The position numbers and the translations under genes were made by a program. A model generated the notes under the pieces. It did no database searches, was not told the origin of the DNA, and worked only from the letters and a program-made list of their open reading frames with translations. Of a DNA stretch of 24,640 nucleotides, positions 7,335-15,011 are shown piece by piece. The stretch is from Cyanobacteria bacterium UBA7753 (GTDB lineage: Bacteria; Cyanobacteriota; Vampirovibrionia; Gastranaerophilales; Gastranaerophilaceae): contig DLEF01000053.1 of the NCBI GenBank assembly GCA_002481545.1, positions 1 through 24,640 on the forward strand. The letters are read 5' to 3'. The stretch's first letter is position 1. Each line of letters starts with the position of its first letter.

Positions 7335-7946
7335 ATGGCAGGAGTTGACACCACGCATCATCGTGCGCATACGGATAAGTATAATGTTACGTATTATCAA
7401 AACAATGAAGGCAAATATGTTGTCGGACAAAGTGTAAATAACGGCGCAATGGGTGCCGGAATGAAGGTATTCGACACAGCAGCGGAAGCGAATGCTTATC
7501 TGGAAAAAATCGGAGTAGAGGAAACTCTGTTCGCTCCTGATACAGGGACAAAAAAGCCGACAGCCAAGGCTGATGACGATTCATTCTTTAAAAGCAGTAA
7601 ATATAGCCGAAGCATCGGAAAAGCAAATGGATTCGCAACTAAATTTTCGCTCTTGAATATACTGTCCGGCGGTAAATATTCTGAGGCGGTAGAACAGGCT
7701 ACAGAGCACGCCTCCAGATACACCGGAGCAAGTGTCTTGTCTAACGCAATTGAAAAAAGCGAAGAAAATCCGCTATATAAAAGCAGTGGCTACAGTCAGA
7801 CGATAGGAAAAGTAGCGGGCGCAGCAAGCAAATTCTCGCTTATGAACCTGCTTACAGGAGGTAAATTCTCTGAAAATGTCGAACAGGGAGTCGAGCACCT
7901 GTCGAGATTTTCACCAAATAATGTATTAACTAATTTGCTCGCTTAA
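7335..7946 (+). CDS. Hypothetical protein with an internal tandem duplication, 203 aa
   Basis: I do not recognise this protein. Residues 16-60 look like a small alpha-beta unit (YYQNNEGKYVVGQ ... KVFDTAAEANAYLEKIG). After a low-complexity linker come two homologous blocks, residues 82-139 and 145-202. They share FKSSKYSRSIGK/YKSSGYSQTIGK, FSLLNILSGGKYSE/FSLMNLLTGGKFSE, VEQATEHASR/VEQGVEHLSR and a closing VLSNAI/VLTNLL. There is no signal peptide, and the blocks look like amphipathic helices with glycine-rich turns. AGGAG at 7320-7324 lies 10 nt before the ATG. It is monocistronic with a strong terminator after it. A structural or binding role is a guess; homology between the blocks is directly visible. 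Confidence 0.8.
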   Translation: MAGVDTTHHRAHTDKYNVTYYQNNEGKYVVGQSVNNGAMGAGMKVFDTAAEANAYLEKIGVEETLFAPDTGTKKPTAKADDDSFFKSSKYSRSIGKANGFATKFSLLNILSGGKYSEAVEQATEHASRYTGASVLSNAIEKSEENPLYKSSGYSQTIGKVAGAASKFSLMNLLTGGKFSENVEQGVEHLSRFSPNNVLTNLLA

Positions 7947-7967
7947 AGACACAAAATAAATATTATT

Positions 7968-8008
7968 AAACAGCCCTTAATTTTATTTAGACTAAGGGCT
8001 GTTTTATT
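7968..8008. terminator. Bidirectional terminator between convergent genes
   Basis: AAACAGCCCTTA (7968-7979) and TAAGGGCTGTTT (7993-8004) form a perfect 12-bp stem followed by a T-rich run on the plus strand and a T/A-rich run on the minus strand. It closes the 203-aa gene and the YhcH-like gene. Confidence 0.88.
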
Positions 8009-8017
8009 TTGAACTTT

Positions 8018-8470
8018 TTACTGTATTTTGACCTTTACGACTGCTTTTCTGACCTTTGCGGGATTAGCTCTGTCTATTGATATGGAAGGTTTATGCGCAT
8101 CATCAGGATACAAAACCATAAAATCTCCCGTATACATCTCGGTATAATTACCTTTGCCCGACAAAAACTCTATATCTTTTTCTCTGTCATAAGGAACTGT
8201 CGTCTTACAGTCGGAATAGTTTGTAACTCCGATAAGCTCTTCTCCCGATATCATATATTGGATATCAACATAATCTCTGTGTGCCTCAAAATCCGCGTCA
8301 GACTTGGTTGTATAAGTTTGTACATTTACGTACATATCATCAGATAATACGTGTTTCCCGTCTTCTAATTTTGAAAAATCAGTTTCTTTTAAAAACTCCA
8401 ACCCTTTTTTTATTTTGTCATCACAATCAATGTTATTTATATCAGTGTTTTTAAGTCTTGCCGTAATCAT
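8018..8470 (-). CDS. YhcH/YjgK/YiaL family protein (DUF386)
   Basis: This 150-aa cupin-like beta-barrel protein belongs to the family of E. coli YhcH and YiaL. Members are linked to catabolism of sialic acid and other sugars, probably as anomer-handling or sugar-binding proteins. The family hallmark EAHRDYVDIQYMISGEELIG is present, as are the C-terminal PDDAHKPSI metal-site-like histidine and a final KVKIQ strand. The start is MITARLKNT at 8470, with GAGGAG 6 nt upstream; the longer frame adds 16 residues with no ribosome site. It is a single gene between two terminators, not beside an obvious sugar-catabolic operon. The exact substrate is unknown. Confidence 0.88.
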   Translation of the reverse strand: MITARLKNTDINNIDCDDKIKKGLEFLKETDFSKLEDGKHVLSDDMYVNVQTYTTKSDADFEAHRDYVDIQYMISGEELIGVTNYSDCKTTVPYDREKDIEFLSGKGNYTEMYTGDFMVLYPDDAHKPSISIDRANPAKVRKAVVKVKIQ

Positions 8471-8513
8471 ATATTTCTCCTCTTTTTCGCACATATTATG
8501 ATAGCATAATACT

Positions 8514-8548
8514 TGCAAAAAATAAAAGCCCTATATATGAATAGGGCC
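8514..8548 (-). terminator. Terminator of the AAA+ ATPase gene
   Basis: On the minus strand GCCCTAT and ATAGGGC (with one bulged base outside them) pair around TCATAT and run into TTTTATTTTTT. The bases also overlap the upstream region of the YhcH-like gene. Confidence 0.88.
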
Positions 8549-8584
8549 TTTTCATTTTGTATGAGTCAGAAATATATGAAAGTA

Positions 8585-10141
8585 TTATTGGTATATCGGA
8601 CTTGTAAATCCTATCGGATTTCTTTCTGCTTTCTTGTCTGTTTTAGTGTTCTTTTTAAGAGCGTCTATAGCTTTATCAAAATCTTCATTCTTGATTGTCA
8701 GCTTAGCCATATCCTCCGGAACATATGTGCCGTTGTCCATTTTTTCGAAAATATGTTCACGCTCTAAAGCCTCTGATCTTGCGCCTTCCGTAGCCGCTGC
8801 GATATCTGCGCCCGTAGCTTTTGCTTTATACAATTTATCTGCAGCCTTGTCGGCATCAAAATCTTTTGCCATAGGTTCATTTTTGGTATAAATTTTCAAA
8901 ATATCTTTTACACCTTTTTTGTCAGGAGCAGGGACTTCGATAGATATACCGAATCTACCCGATCTTGTAACCGCATCATCCAACATATTGGCTCTGTTTG
9001 TAGCAGCTAACATATAGATTTGGTCGCCGTTCTTTTCGGAGTCACTCATCAAACCTAAGATAGTGTTCAGAGTTTTATCTCCGTATACATCCTGACCGTT
9101 TCTTTTCTTAGCGATTGCATCGATTTCATCAATGAAAATCAATGCAGGTTGGTTTTCTTTTGCTTCCTTGAATAAGTTTCTCCAGTTTTCTTCGGATTCA
9201 CCTACGTATTTTGAATCTAATTCAGAAGCGTTTACTTTCTTAAACCAAGCACCTGCTTCGTTCGCAGCAGCTTCTGCTACATAAGATTTACCCGTTCCCG
9301 GAGGGCCGTATAAAAGGATTGATTTCTGCATATTTTTCCCGTTTTTAATTTCAGGATGTTTAATCGGGAATATGATGTTTTTCTTTAATTCTTTGATTAC
9401 ACCGTCCATACCTCCGACATCAGCGAACATAACTTTCTTTGGTGCTGCCTTCTTCTCGTTTTCAGGAACCATCTTTTCAATGGTCTTTTTGTTAATTTCA
9501 CTGATTTTTGGAGTTACTTCTTTATCTGCTGAAAAGAAATGAGTGAAAGACTCTTTAATAGGTAATACTTCCGCATCATCCTTAATAGAGATTTCATGTT
9601 TTCCTGCATTTACTTTATCACCGTCTAACAAATATGCATGTTCACCTTCACGGATGAAATCCATTCTGTTTTTACTATCTTTTATCATTAACGGTTTTTT
9701 AGAAAGGTTTACAACCTCTCTGTCTTCCAAATTCTTTCTGAATCCGATAGCTCTGTCCAAGTTTTTCTCTTCTACAAAGAAAACTCTTTTAATAACAGTC
9801 TTAAAGCTGTCAGAATGTTCTTTTAAAGATTTAACCGCGTGGCTGTAGCTTGGAGCAGCTACAACAACATCATTTGTTTTAAGGTAATTGAATAAAGTAT
9901 TTACCTTCTTTGATACAGCGTTCAATGAAGGACCGCTTGGTACATTAGGTAACCCTTTAAAAGATACTTTCATGTTCTTAGCTTGCAGAACGCCATAATT
10001 CTTATCACACAAGACATTAGACATGGAGCTCATACGGTTGTTTCTTTGTTGTGGTTTTGCAGTTTTTTCGGTAGCCTGCTTTTTAGACGCGTTAAAATTG
10101 GCGCCAAAATACGCTACATTGGTAATTGGCAATGTTTTCAT
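8585..10141 (-). CDS. AAA+ ATPase (Cdc48/VPS4-like single AAA domain) with novel N-terminus
   Basis: This 518-aa protein has one classical AAA domain: VMFADVGGMDGVIKELK leads in, Walker A GPPGTGKS is at 279-286, Walker B LIFIDEID at 334-341, sensor 1 in AATNRAN, and arginines 393 and 396 (TRSGRFG) sit at the arginine-finger positions. The sensor-2 region ATGADIAAATEGARSEALE is of the type seen in FtsH, Cdc48 and VPS4. There is no protease HExxH and no membrane segment. The N-terminal 230 residues match no domain I know. They include YFGANFNASK (11-20) and VSFKGLP (59-65), short motifs I associate from memory with proteins of this lineage. GGGGAAG precedes the ATG. It has its own promoter about 150 bp upstream and its own terminator. 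It is probably a substrate-remodelling ATPase; target unknown. Confidence 0.88.
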   Translation of the reverse strand: MKTLPITNVAYFGANFNASKKQATEKTAKPQQRNNRMSSMSNVLCDKNYGVLQAKNMKVSFKGLPNVPSGPSLNAVSKKVNTLFNYLKTNDVVVAAPSYSHAVKSLKEHSDSFKTVIKRVFFVEEKNLDRAIGFRKNLEDREVVNLSKKPLMIKDSKNRMDFIREGEHAYLLDGDKVNAGKHEISIKDDAEVLPIKESFTHFFSADKEVTPKISEINKKTIEKMVPENEKKAAPKKVMFADVGGMDGVIKELKKNIIFPIKHPEIKNGKNMQKSILLYGPPGTGKSYVAEAAANEAGAWFKKVNASELDSKYVGESEENWRNLFKEAKENQPALIFIDEIDAIAKKRNGQDVYGDKTLNTILGLMSDSEKNGDQIYMLAATNRANMLDDAVTRSGRFGISIEVPAPDKKGVKDILKIYTKNEPMAKDFDADKAADKLYKAKATGADIAAATEGARSEALEREHIFEKMDNGTYVPEDMAKLTIKNEDFDKAIDALKKNTKTDKKAERNPIGFTSPIYQ

Positions 10142-10290
10142 AATTTCTTCCCCTTTGTCTTTTGTCTAGTTGTTAGTCTTTTATCTTTCTTTTTTCTTTA
10201 CTATCTTTCTATCGTACACATCACAAAATTCTTTAACTTGGTTAATTGGTTTGATTAAGTGTTCAATTTACAATTTATCGTATGTTTACC

Positions 10291-10318
10291 ATTGTAGACT
10301 TTTTTCAGGATTTGTCAA
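10291..10318 (-). promoter_or_regulatory. Strong sigma-70-type promoter of the AAA+ ATPase gene
   Basis: TTGACA (10313-10318), a 16-bp spacer, then TACAAT (10291-10296) on the minus strand. The leader of about 140 nt is purine-rich (AAAGAAAAAAGAAAGATAAA) and ends in the GGGGAAG ribosome site. Confidence 0.75.
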
Positions 10319-10334
10319 GCACAAACAAAAATAA

Positions 10335-10387
10335 AGTCAAAAAACTTTACAAAAGGGGTAAATGACTTTTATATCATTTACCCCTTT
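10335..10387 (-). terminator. Terminator of the sugar-transporter gene
   Basis: AAAGGGGTAAATGA (10352-10365) and TCATTTACCCCTTT (10374-10387) form a perfect 14-bp stem. On the minus strand it is followed by TTTTGTAAAGTTTTTT-type T-rich DNA. Confidence 0.85.
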
Positions 10388-10423
10388 AAATATTTGTTTT
10401 CACTGAATTACAGGAATTTTTTC

Positions 10424-11812
10424 TTAAGCTTTTTCAACTTTAGGTTCCTTAATAATATTCGTAATAATTGCCGCGAGCAATAAACATGCCGCACCGATAA
10501 AGAACGAATATTCATAGTGATAATTTACAAATGCACCGGTATGAATTACCGATTTATTGATAATCCATGCAACTAATGTGCAAACGAAAACCTGCGGACC
10601 TGCTATAAAGATATTAAATATACCCATAACAGAACCTTCCGTCCCCGGTTTTATGTATCTTGAAAGCATTGCAAACGGAAGTGCACAAACGCTCGCCCAA
10701 CCGATACCTGACAATGCCATAAAGCATGCAACAGCAACAGGGTTAGTTTTCATAAAGCCCATTCCGAGGTATGCAATTACCATTGATAACAATGATACAA
10801 TATGTACCTTTTTATTGCCGTATTTAGCAGCCAAAACCCCGATAGGGATTGCTATAATAAAGCAAATAAAGTTGAATATTGCAAAACAGATTGACGAATA
10901 GTTAGTTGCCGTAGTCTGTGTTGCCATAAACTGTGCCTGCGCATCCGACGCCAGCTTTGTCAAATCAGGAACACCGTAAACAGTATGGATTGAGAAGTTT
11001 GTGAAGAAAATCATCATACACATCATACCAATCCAAGTAAAGAATTGCATTACACAAATCTTTGCTACTTCAGGTGATAACAAGAAAAATTCTTTCAATT
11101 TTTGCCCGAAGGATTTGTTATCTTCAGGATTATCACTCTCTGTTACAGCGTTTAAAGTGCTTTTTTCATGGATTGTAAGACAAGTCCATGTCATAGCCAA
11201 TGAAAATGCCAATGCCGCCATTATAAACTGTGCCTGTATAGACATCTGATAGTTAAACACATATTTCAAAACAGGAGCAGTCGCTGCTGCGATAACCGAA
11301 CCTAACCCGATTGCAAGGCTGATATAAGAGTTTGCAACTGAATGTTGTTCCGGAGGTACCACATCAGGAATTAAAGCTCTGTACGGGCCTTGTGCAATGT
11401 TTATACATGCATCTATAACCCATATTAAGATAGCCGCGATAAGCAATCCGCCCCATGCCGGCATCGTAATATGGAACAAGTGTCCTAAGAAGTCCGATAT
11501 TCCTGCGGAATTAGGGAATGCCCACAGAGCGAGTGCCGTAATCAACGCCCCGCATAACAGATACGGTCTTCTCCTTCCGAATCTTGATTTTGTATTATCG
11601 GATAAAACACCGATTAACGGTTGTACCACCATGCCTGTAAACGGGCCGGCAAGCCAAATCAACCCGTATATAAACGGTGATGCTCCGAGTCCTTCCGTAA
11701 CAGGTGCGGACAAAATTATTCTCATTTGCCACGCGAATTGCAACCCTAAAAACCCTAATGCAAAATTAAGGAAATTCACGGTTGTAAATCTTTTCATTTC
11801 ACCTTCTGCCAT
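10424..11812 (-). CDS. MFS sugar transporter, GPH/sucrose-symporter type
   Basis: This is a membrane transporter with about twelve hydrophobic segments. The MFS loop 2-3 motif is GVLSDNTKSRFGRRRPYLL, the form typical of the glycoside-pentoside-hexuronide and sucrose/maltose symporters (SUT, MalA-like). The opening FGLQFAWQM-like stretch reads LGFLGLQFAWQMRIILSAP, again as in sucrose transporters. I use the ATG at 11812 (462 aa, MAEGEMKRF), which has GGAGAAGAG upstream; the ATG five codons earlier has none. It lies downstream of glgC on the same strand but has its own promoter and a palindromic candidate operator. Uptake of a disaccharide or maltodextrin is likely; the exact sugar cannot be told. 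Confidence 0.88.
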   Translation of the reverse strand: MAEGEMKRFTTVNFLNFALGFLGLQFAWQMRIILSAPVTEGLGASPFIYGLIWLAGPFTGMVVQPLIGVLSDNTKSRFGRRRPYLLCGALITALALWAFPNSAGISDFLGHLFHITMPAWGGLLIAAILIWVIDACINIAQGPYRALIPDVVPPEQHSVANSYISLAIGLGSVIAAATAPVLKYVFNYQMSIQAQFIMAALAFSLAMTWTCLTIHEKSTLNAVTESDNPEDNKSFGQKLKEFFLLSPEVAKICVMQFFTWIGMMCMMIFFTNFSIHTVYGVPDLTKLASDAQAQFMATQTTATNYSSICFAIFNFICFIIAIPIGVLAAKYGNKKVHIVSLLSMVIAYLGMGFMKTNPVAVACFMALSGIGWASVCALPFAMLSRYIKPGTEGSVMGIFNIFIAGPQVFVCTLVAWIINKSVIHTGAFVNYHYEYSFFIGAACLLLAAIITNIIKEPKVEKA

Positions 11813-11848
11813 TATTCTCTTCTCCATTGTTTATTTTGTATAAGTTAT

Positions 11849-11877
11849 GTTATAACCTTATGATTTATTATTGTCAA
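11849..11877 (-). promoter_or_regulatory. Promoter of the sugar-transporter gene
   Basis: TTGACA (11872-11877), a 17-bp spacer and TATAAC (11849-11854) on the minus strand, about 37 bp before the chosen ATG. Confidence 0.75.
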
Positions 11878-11879
11878 TA

Positions 11880-11897
11880 GGTACAAAAATTTGTACC
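11880..11897. promoter_or_regulatory. Palindromic candidate operator upstream of the transporter promoter
   Basis: GGTACAAAAATTTGTACC has perfect 8-bp arms around AA and ends 2 bp upstream of the -35 box. The position suits an activator or an upstream repressor site. Binding protein unknown; GntR or another dimeric sugar regulator would fit. Confidence 0.5.
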
Positions 11898-11913
11898 AAA
11901 GTGTATTACAATA

Positions 11914-11933
11914 GGTGCGTTAGCGAACGCACC
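11914..11933. repeat. Short palindromic repeat, cyanobacterial style
   Basis: GGTGCGTT and AACGCACC (8-bp perfect stem, loop AGCG), followed by CTAC. Similar palindromes are abundant in cyanobacterial intergenic DNA as I remember it. There is no T tract, so it is not a typical terminator. Confidence 0.55.
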
Positions 11934-11965
11934 CTACTTGTTAGCAATTATTCATAAAGAACATT

Positions 11966-12000
11966 CTTAGTGTCCTAGAGCCTTACTGCCTTAGTATCTT
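11966..12000. repeat. Degenerate CTTAGTGC-like tandem motif
   Basis: Four imperfect units of the type CTTAGTGTC, (TAGAGC), CTTACTGC and CTTAGTATC lie in the glgC-transporter gap, just past the glgC stop. No gene and no clear terminator is seen here. Confidence 0.35.
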
Positions 12001-12008
12001 AAAAAGTC

Positions 12009-13247
12009 CTATCCTTGCAGAATTGCACCTTTCGGAACAACGGTAACCCCGCCTTCGGATACGAAAAATCCTCTTGCGATATCCTCGTCTCTGTTAACAC
12101 CGATTTGAGTGTAAGGCGGAATATCAACGTTTTTATCGATAATTGCCTTTCTTATCACTGCGTGACGACCGATATTAACATTTTCCATCAATATGGATTC
12201 CGAAACCTGTGAGTAACTGTTGATTCTGACTTCAGGCGAAAGTACACATCTAGACAGGTTACCACCTGATACAATACATCCTTCCGATATCATGGAATCC
12301 GTTGCCATACCGACTCTGTCCTGCGCTTTCCATACGAACTTCGCAGGAGGGCAGTTGTAATTGTATGTTCTCAAAGGCCATTCTTTAGAGTACAAGTTTA
12401 ATACAGGCTCATAGTCAATCAAATCCATATTAGCCTGCCAATATGCATCAATGGTTCCTACATCTCTCCAGTAGCCCTTTTCCTTTGGTGTCATACCTTT
12501 AAACTCGTTATCATTAAAGTTATAAACCATAATGTTCTTGCCTTGAGCCAACATCATAGGGATAACGCTTTTGCCGAAATCGTGCGCCGAATCTTCTATT
12601 TGGGCATCTTCTTCCAAAGCATTCAAAAGAACATCTTTTCCGAAAACATAATTACCCATAGACGCAAGACACATATTGTCATTACCCGGGATTGTTCTCG
12701 GTTTTTCTTTCGGTTTTTCAACGAAGTTTATCAATCTCCAGTTGTCATCGACTTCCATAATTCCGTATTCGTGAGCAAGCTCAACAGGAACCGGAATACC
12801 TGAAATTGTCAAATCAGCGTTGTGCTTTTTGTGGTATTTGACCATTTGGAAAACATCCATTTTATAAACGTGGTCGCCTCCGAATACACAGACATATTCA
12901 GGGTTTTCGTCTATAATATGAAGTTTGTTCTGATAAACAGCGTCAGCCGTTCCTCTGTACCAATCGTTACCCATTCTCATTTGGGCAGGAACCAAATCAA
13001 TATATTGATCCAAGAACGGAGACAGCTGCCACCCTCTTGATATATGTTGATTTAATGAATCCGATTTATACTGGGTTATTACTTTTATTTTATAGAACCC
13101 CGAGTTTATGAAATTATTAAGTACAAAATCAATAATTCTATATCTTCCGCCGAACGGTACTGCGGGTTTTGCCCTATCTTTTGTAAGCGGATACAATCTT
13201 TTTCCTTCACCGCCTGCAAGTATCATCGCTAAAGTGTCATTAGACAT
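12009..13247 (-). CDS. glgC: Glucose-1-phosphate adenylyltransferase (ADP-glucose pyrophosphorylase)
   Basis: GlgC makes ADP-glucose from ATP and glucose-1-phosphate, the committed step of bacterial glycogen synthesis. The protein is 412 aa, normal for the family. The nucleotide-binding N-terminus reads ILAGGEGKRLYPLTKDRAKP then AVPFGGRYRIIDF. YRGTADAVYQN (98-108), VFGGDHVYKMD (121-131) and FVEKPKEKP (175-183) are the substrate and metal motifs. The C-terminus has left-handed beta-helix hexapeptide character (SMISEGCIVSGGNLSRCVLS, then VNIGRHAVIRKAIIDKNV). AGGAG lies 10 nt before the ATG. It is followed by the sugar transporter under a separate promoter. No other glg gene is in the window. 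Confidence 0.96.
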   Translation of the reverse strand: MSNDTLAMILAGGEGKRLYPLTKDRAKPAVPFGGRYRIIDFVLNNFINSGFYKIKVITQYKSDSLNQHISRGWQLSPFLDQYIDLVPAQMRMGNDWYRGTADAVYQNKLHIIDENPEYVCVFGGDHVYKMDVFQMVKYHKKHNADLTISGIPVPVELAHEYGIMEVDDNWRLINFVEKPKEKPRTIPGNDNMCLASMGNYVFGKDVLLNALEEDAQIEDSAHDFGKSVIPMMLAQGKNIMVYNFNDNEFKGMTPKEKGYWRDVGTIDAYWQANMDLIDYEPVLNLYSKEWPLRTYNYNCPPAKFVWKAQDRVGMATDSMISEGCIVSGGNLSRCVLSPEVRINSYSQVSESILMENVNIGRHAVIRKAIIDKNVDIPPYTQIGVNRDEDIARGFFVSEGGVTVVPKGAILQG

Positions 13248-13274
13248 AATACAAATTCTCCTATATATATTAAT

Positions 13275-13303
13275 ATTATATGGTTTTTTAGAAAAAATTG
13301 CAC
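13275..13303 (-). promoter_or_regulatory. Probable glgC promoter
   Basis: TATAAT (13275-13280) on the minus strand lies about 28 bp before the glgC ATG. At 17 bp upstream the -35 element is the weak match GTGCAA, so activation may be needed. Confidence 0.45.
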
Positions 13304-13372
13304 TAATCCATTTTAATTATTTTTTGACGCAAAAAACCGTTTCATACAGTATATTTGTATGAAAAACACGGA

Positions 13373-13386
13373 AATTTTTACCCCTT
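13373..13386 (+). repeat. 14-mer AATTTTTACCCCTT, copy 3
   Basis: Exact copy just beyond the stop of the FtsL-like gene. The other copies are at 1092 and 7211. Confidence 0.5.
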
Positions 13387-13390
13387 ATCT

Positions 13391-13870
13391 CTAGTAACCT
13401 AAAGACCAAACTTTCGGCTTAACAGGACGATTTTGAGGCTTTTCAACCATTTCGGTATCAGCATCAACTTCCGTTGCTTCAATAACTTTTTCCGGTCTGT
13501 GGAGTAAATTATTCTTTTGCATAGTCAAATCGACGTTATTGAAAGATTTCAATTTGTCTAATTTGTTCTGTAATTCTGCGTTTTCTACGTTTAATAATGC
13601 TGTTTTTCTGCTGCAATCGTTAAGTTTGATTTCACTTGATACTACGAAATAGTAGCTTACGATTGAAATAAATATTGCACATAAAACTAAACAACATAAG
13701 GTAGAATTGACTCTTTTTACGGCTTTAGCGCGGAGGTTGTGAGCTTTGCTCGGAAAATATCCGCTTATTACCTGATTGTTGTTGCGATTGATTGCATTAG
13801 CTGAATATCCGTCCGTTTCGGATCTGTTATATTGTTCTGTTTCACTGTTTTGAGTATAATTGCTGTTCAA
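13391..13870 (-). CDS. ftsL: FtsL-like bitopic cell-division protein
   Basis: This 159-aa protein has a cytoplasmic N-terminus of about 55 polar residues and one membrane segment (CCLVLCAIFISIVSYYFVV, about 59-77). A short coiled-coil-like stretch follows (IKLNDCSRKTALLNVENAEL, then QNKLDKLKS), ending in a Pro-rich tail. FtsL/DivIC proteins have this plan but little sequence identity. The main evidence is position: it begins 9 nt after rsmH, as ftsL does in the dcw cluster. The start is a TTG at 13868-13870 with AGG 8 nt upstream; no earlier ATG or GTG fits and no Met occurs in the first half. The expected next gene (ftsI) is absent; glgC follows instead. Confidence 0.62.
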   Translation of the reverse strand: MNSNYTQNSETEQYNRSETDGYSANAINRNNNQVISGYFPSKAHNLRAKAVKRVNSTLCCLVLCAIFISIVSYYFVVSSEIKLNDCSRKTALLNVENAELQNKLDKLKSFNNVDLTMQKNNLLHRPEKVIEATEVDADTEMVEKPQNRPVKPKVWSLGY

Positions 13871-13879
13871 AATACTAAC

Positions 13880-14812
13880 CTAATTTTGTTTAATATATCT
13901 CACTACCCTTAGTTTTGCACTTCTTGAAGGTGGGTTCTCTTGTATTTCTTGTTCACTTGCTGTGATAGGTTTGCGGTTGACTAATTCAATTCTCGGAGGC
14001 TCGCAATGACAGATTATATCATTACATCGGCACTTCCTTGATTCATACTTAAATATGTTCTTCACAATCCTATCTTCAAGAGAATGAAAACTAATCACAG
14101 ATATTATAGCACCATAATCTAATAAATCCAATACATCCGTTAAAACTTTTTTTACATTTTGTAACTCATGATTTACTTCGATTCTGACTGCTTGAAATAC
14201 CCTTGTTGCAGGGTGGATACGGCTTTTAATCCTCGGAGTGGCATCTACAATGAGTTGCGCCAACTCGGTCGTTGTTTTGATAGGTGCAACCCGCCGTCTT
14301 TCAATGATAGCCTTGGCTATACGCTTTGAAAAACGTTCCTCGCCGTATTCGCTAAAAATCTTTACAAGTTCGTCTTCTTTGTAACGATTTATTACATCAT
14401 ACGCGGAAAAATCCGACGACATATCAAATCTCATATCAAGAGGAGCCTCTTTTGAGAAAGAAAAACCGCGCTCCTGTTTCGTAAGTTGGTGGTATGATGC
14501 GCCTAAGTCCAAAAGAACTCCGCCCGCTATTTTCTCTACACCGCGGGATTTCAGGGCTGATTTTATATTGACATAAGAATCTCTTATTATGGTCAAATTA
14601 TCATATTGTTTCAGCCTTTCTGATGCGTAGGCTATAGCTTCATCATCTATATCAAAAGCATACAAATGCCCCGTAGGAGAAATTCTCTGCAGGATAAGTT
14701 CACTGTGACCTCCGCCTCCTAATGTACAATCGACATATATTTTCCCCTGTGTACATTCGAGAGCATCAACGGCTTCGTGTTTCATAACGGTATAGTGTGT
14801 AAATTCCGGCAT
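13880..14812 (-). CDS. rsmH: 16S rRNA (cytosine-1402-N4) methyltransferase
   Basis: RsmH (MraW) methylates N4 of C1402 in the 16S rRNA P site using SAM. The SAM-binding motif DCTLGGGGHSE is at 28-38, with LLDLGASYHQLTKQERGFSF, PLDMRFDMS, ATRVFQAVRIEVN and ISFHSLEDRIVKNIF all conserved. It has a complete 310-aa length. The zinc-ribbon-like CRCNDIICHC near the C-terminus is a family feature. mraZ, usually upstream, is missing; a tRNA-Gly gene with terminator lies there. The ribosome site is weak (AAGAAG about 8 nt before the ATG). An FtsL-like gene follows, leaving a two-gene remnant of the division cluster. Confidence 0.96.
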   Translation of the reverse strand: MPEFTHYTVMKHEAVDALECTQGKIYVDCTLGGGGHSELILQRISPTGHLYAFDIDDEAIAYASERLKQYDNLTIIRDSYVNIKSALKSRGVEKIAGGVLLDLGASYHQLTKQERGFSFSKEAPLDMRFDMSSDFSAYDVINRYKEDELVKIFSEYGEERFSKRIAKAIIERRRVAPIKTTTELAQLIVDATPRIKSRIHPATRVFQAVRIEVNHELQNVKKVLTDVLDLLDYGAIISVISFHSLEDRIVKNIFKYESRKCRCNDIICHCEPPRIELVNRKPITASEQEIQENPPSRSAKLRVVRYIKQN

Positions 14813-14831
14813 AATTGTTACTTCTTATATT

Positions 14832-14858
14832 AAAAAAGCAAGGTCTGAAAGCCTTGCT
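14832..14858 (-). terminator. Terminator after tRNA-Gly
   Basis: AGCAAGG and CCTTGCT pair (7 bp) around an 8-nt loop and are followed by TTTTTT on the minus strand, 16 nt beyond the tRNA 3' end. rsmH must therefore use read-through or a promoter within about 20 bp of its start. Confidence 0.85.
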
Positions 14859-14873
14859 GTTATTATCTTTAAA

Positions 14874-14948
14874 TGGAGCGGGAGACGAGACTCGAACTCG
14901 CGACATCCTCCTTGGCAAGGAGGCATTCTACCACTGAATTACCCCCGC
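14874..14948 (-). tRNA. tRNA-Gly (anticodon GCC)
   Basis: Minus strand, 75 nt including an encoded CCA. The acceptor stem GCGGGGG pairs with the 3' CUCCCGC through a G-rich/C-rich stem. The D-arm is AUUCAGUGGUAGAAU, the anticodon arm CCUCCUUGCCAAGGAGG with GCC at 14914-14916, and the T-arm GCGAGUUCGAGUCUCGU. All arms fold; glycine identity follows from the anticodon. Confidence 0.97.
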
Positions 14949-14961
14949 AATCCGTAATCTA

Positions 14962-14989
14962 ATAATATCATCTCATAATTTTCTGTCAA
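14962..14989 (-). promoter_or_regulatory. Promoter of tRNA-Gly
   Basis: TTGACA (14984-14989), a 16-bp spacer and TATTAT (14962-14967) on the minus strand, 13 bp before the tRNA. Confidence 0.75.
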
Positions 14990-15011
14990 GTTTTTTGTTT
15001 TATATATTTAT

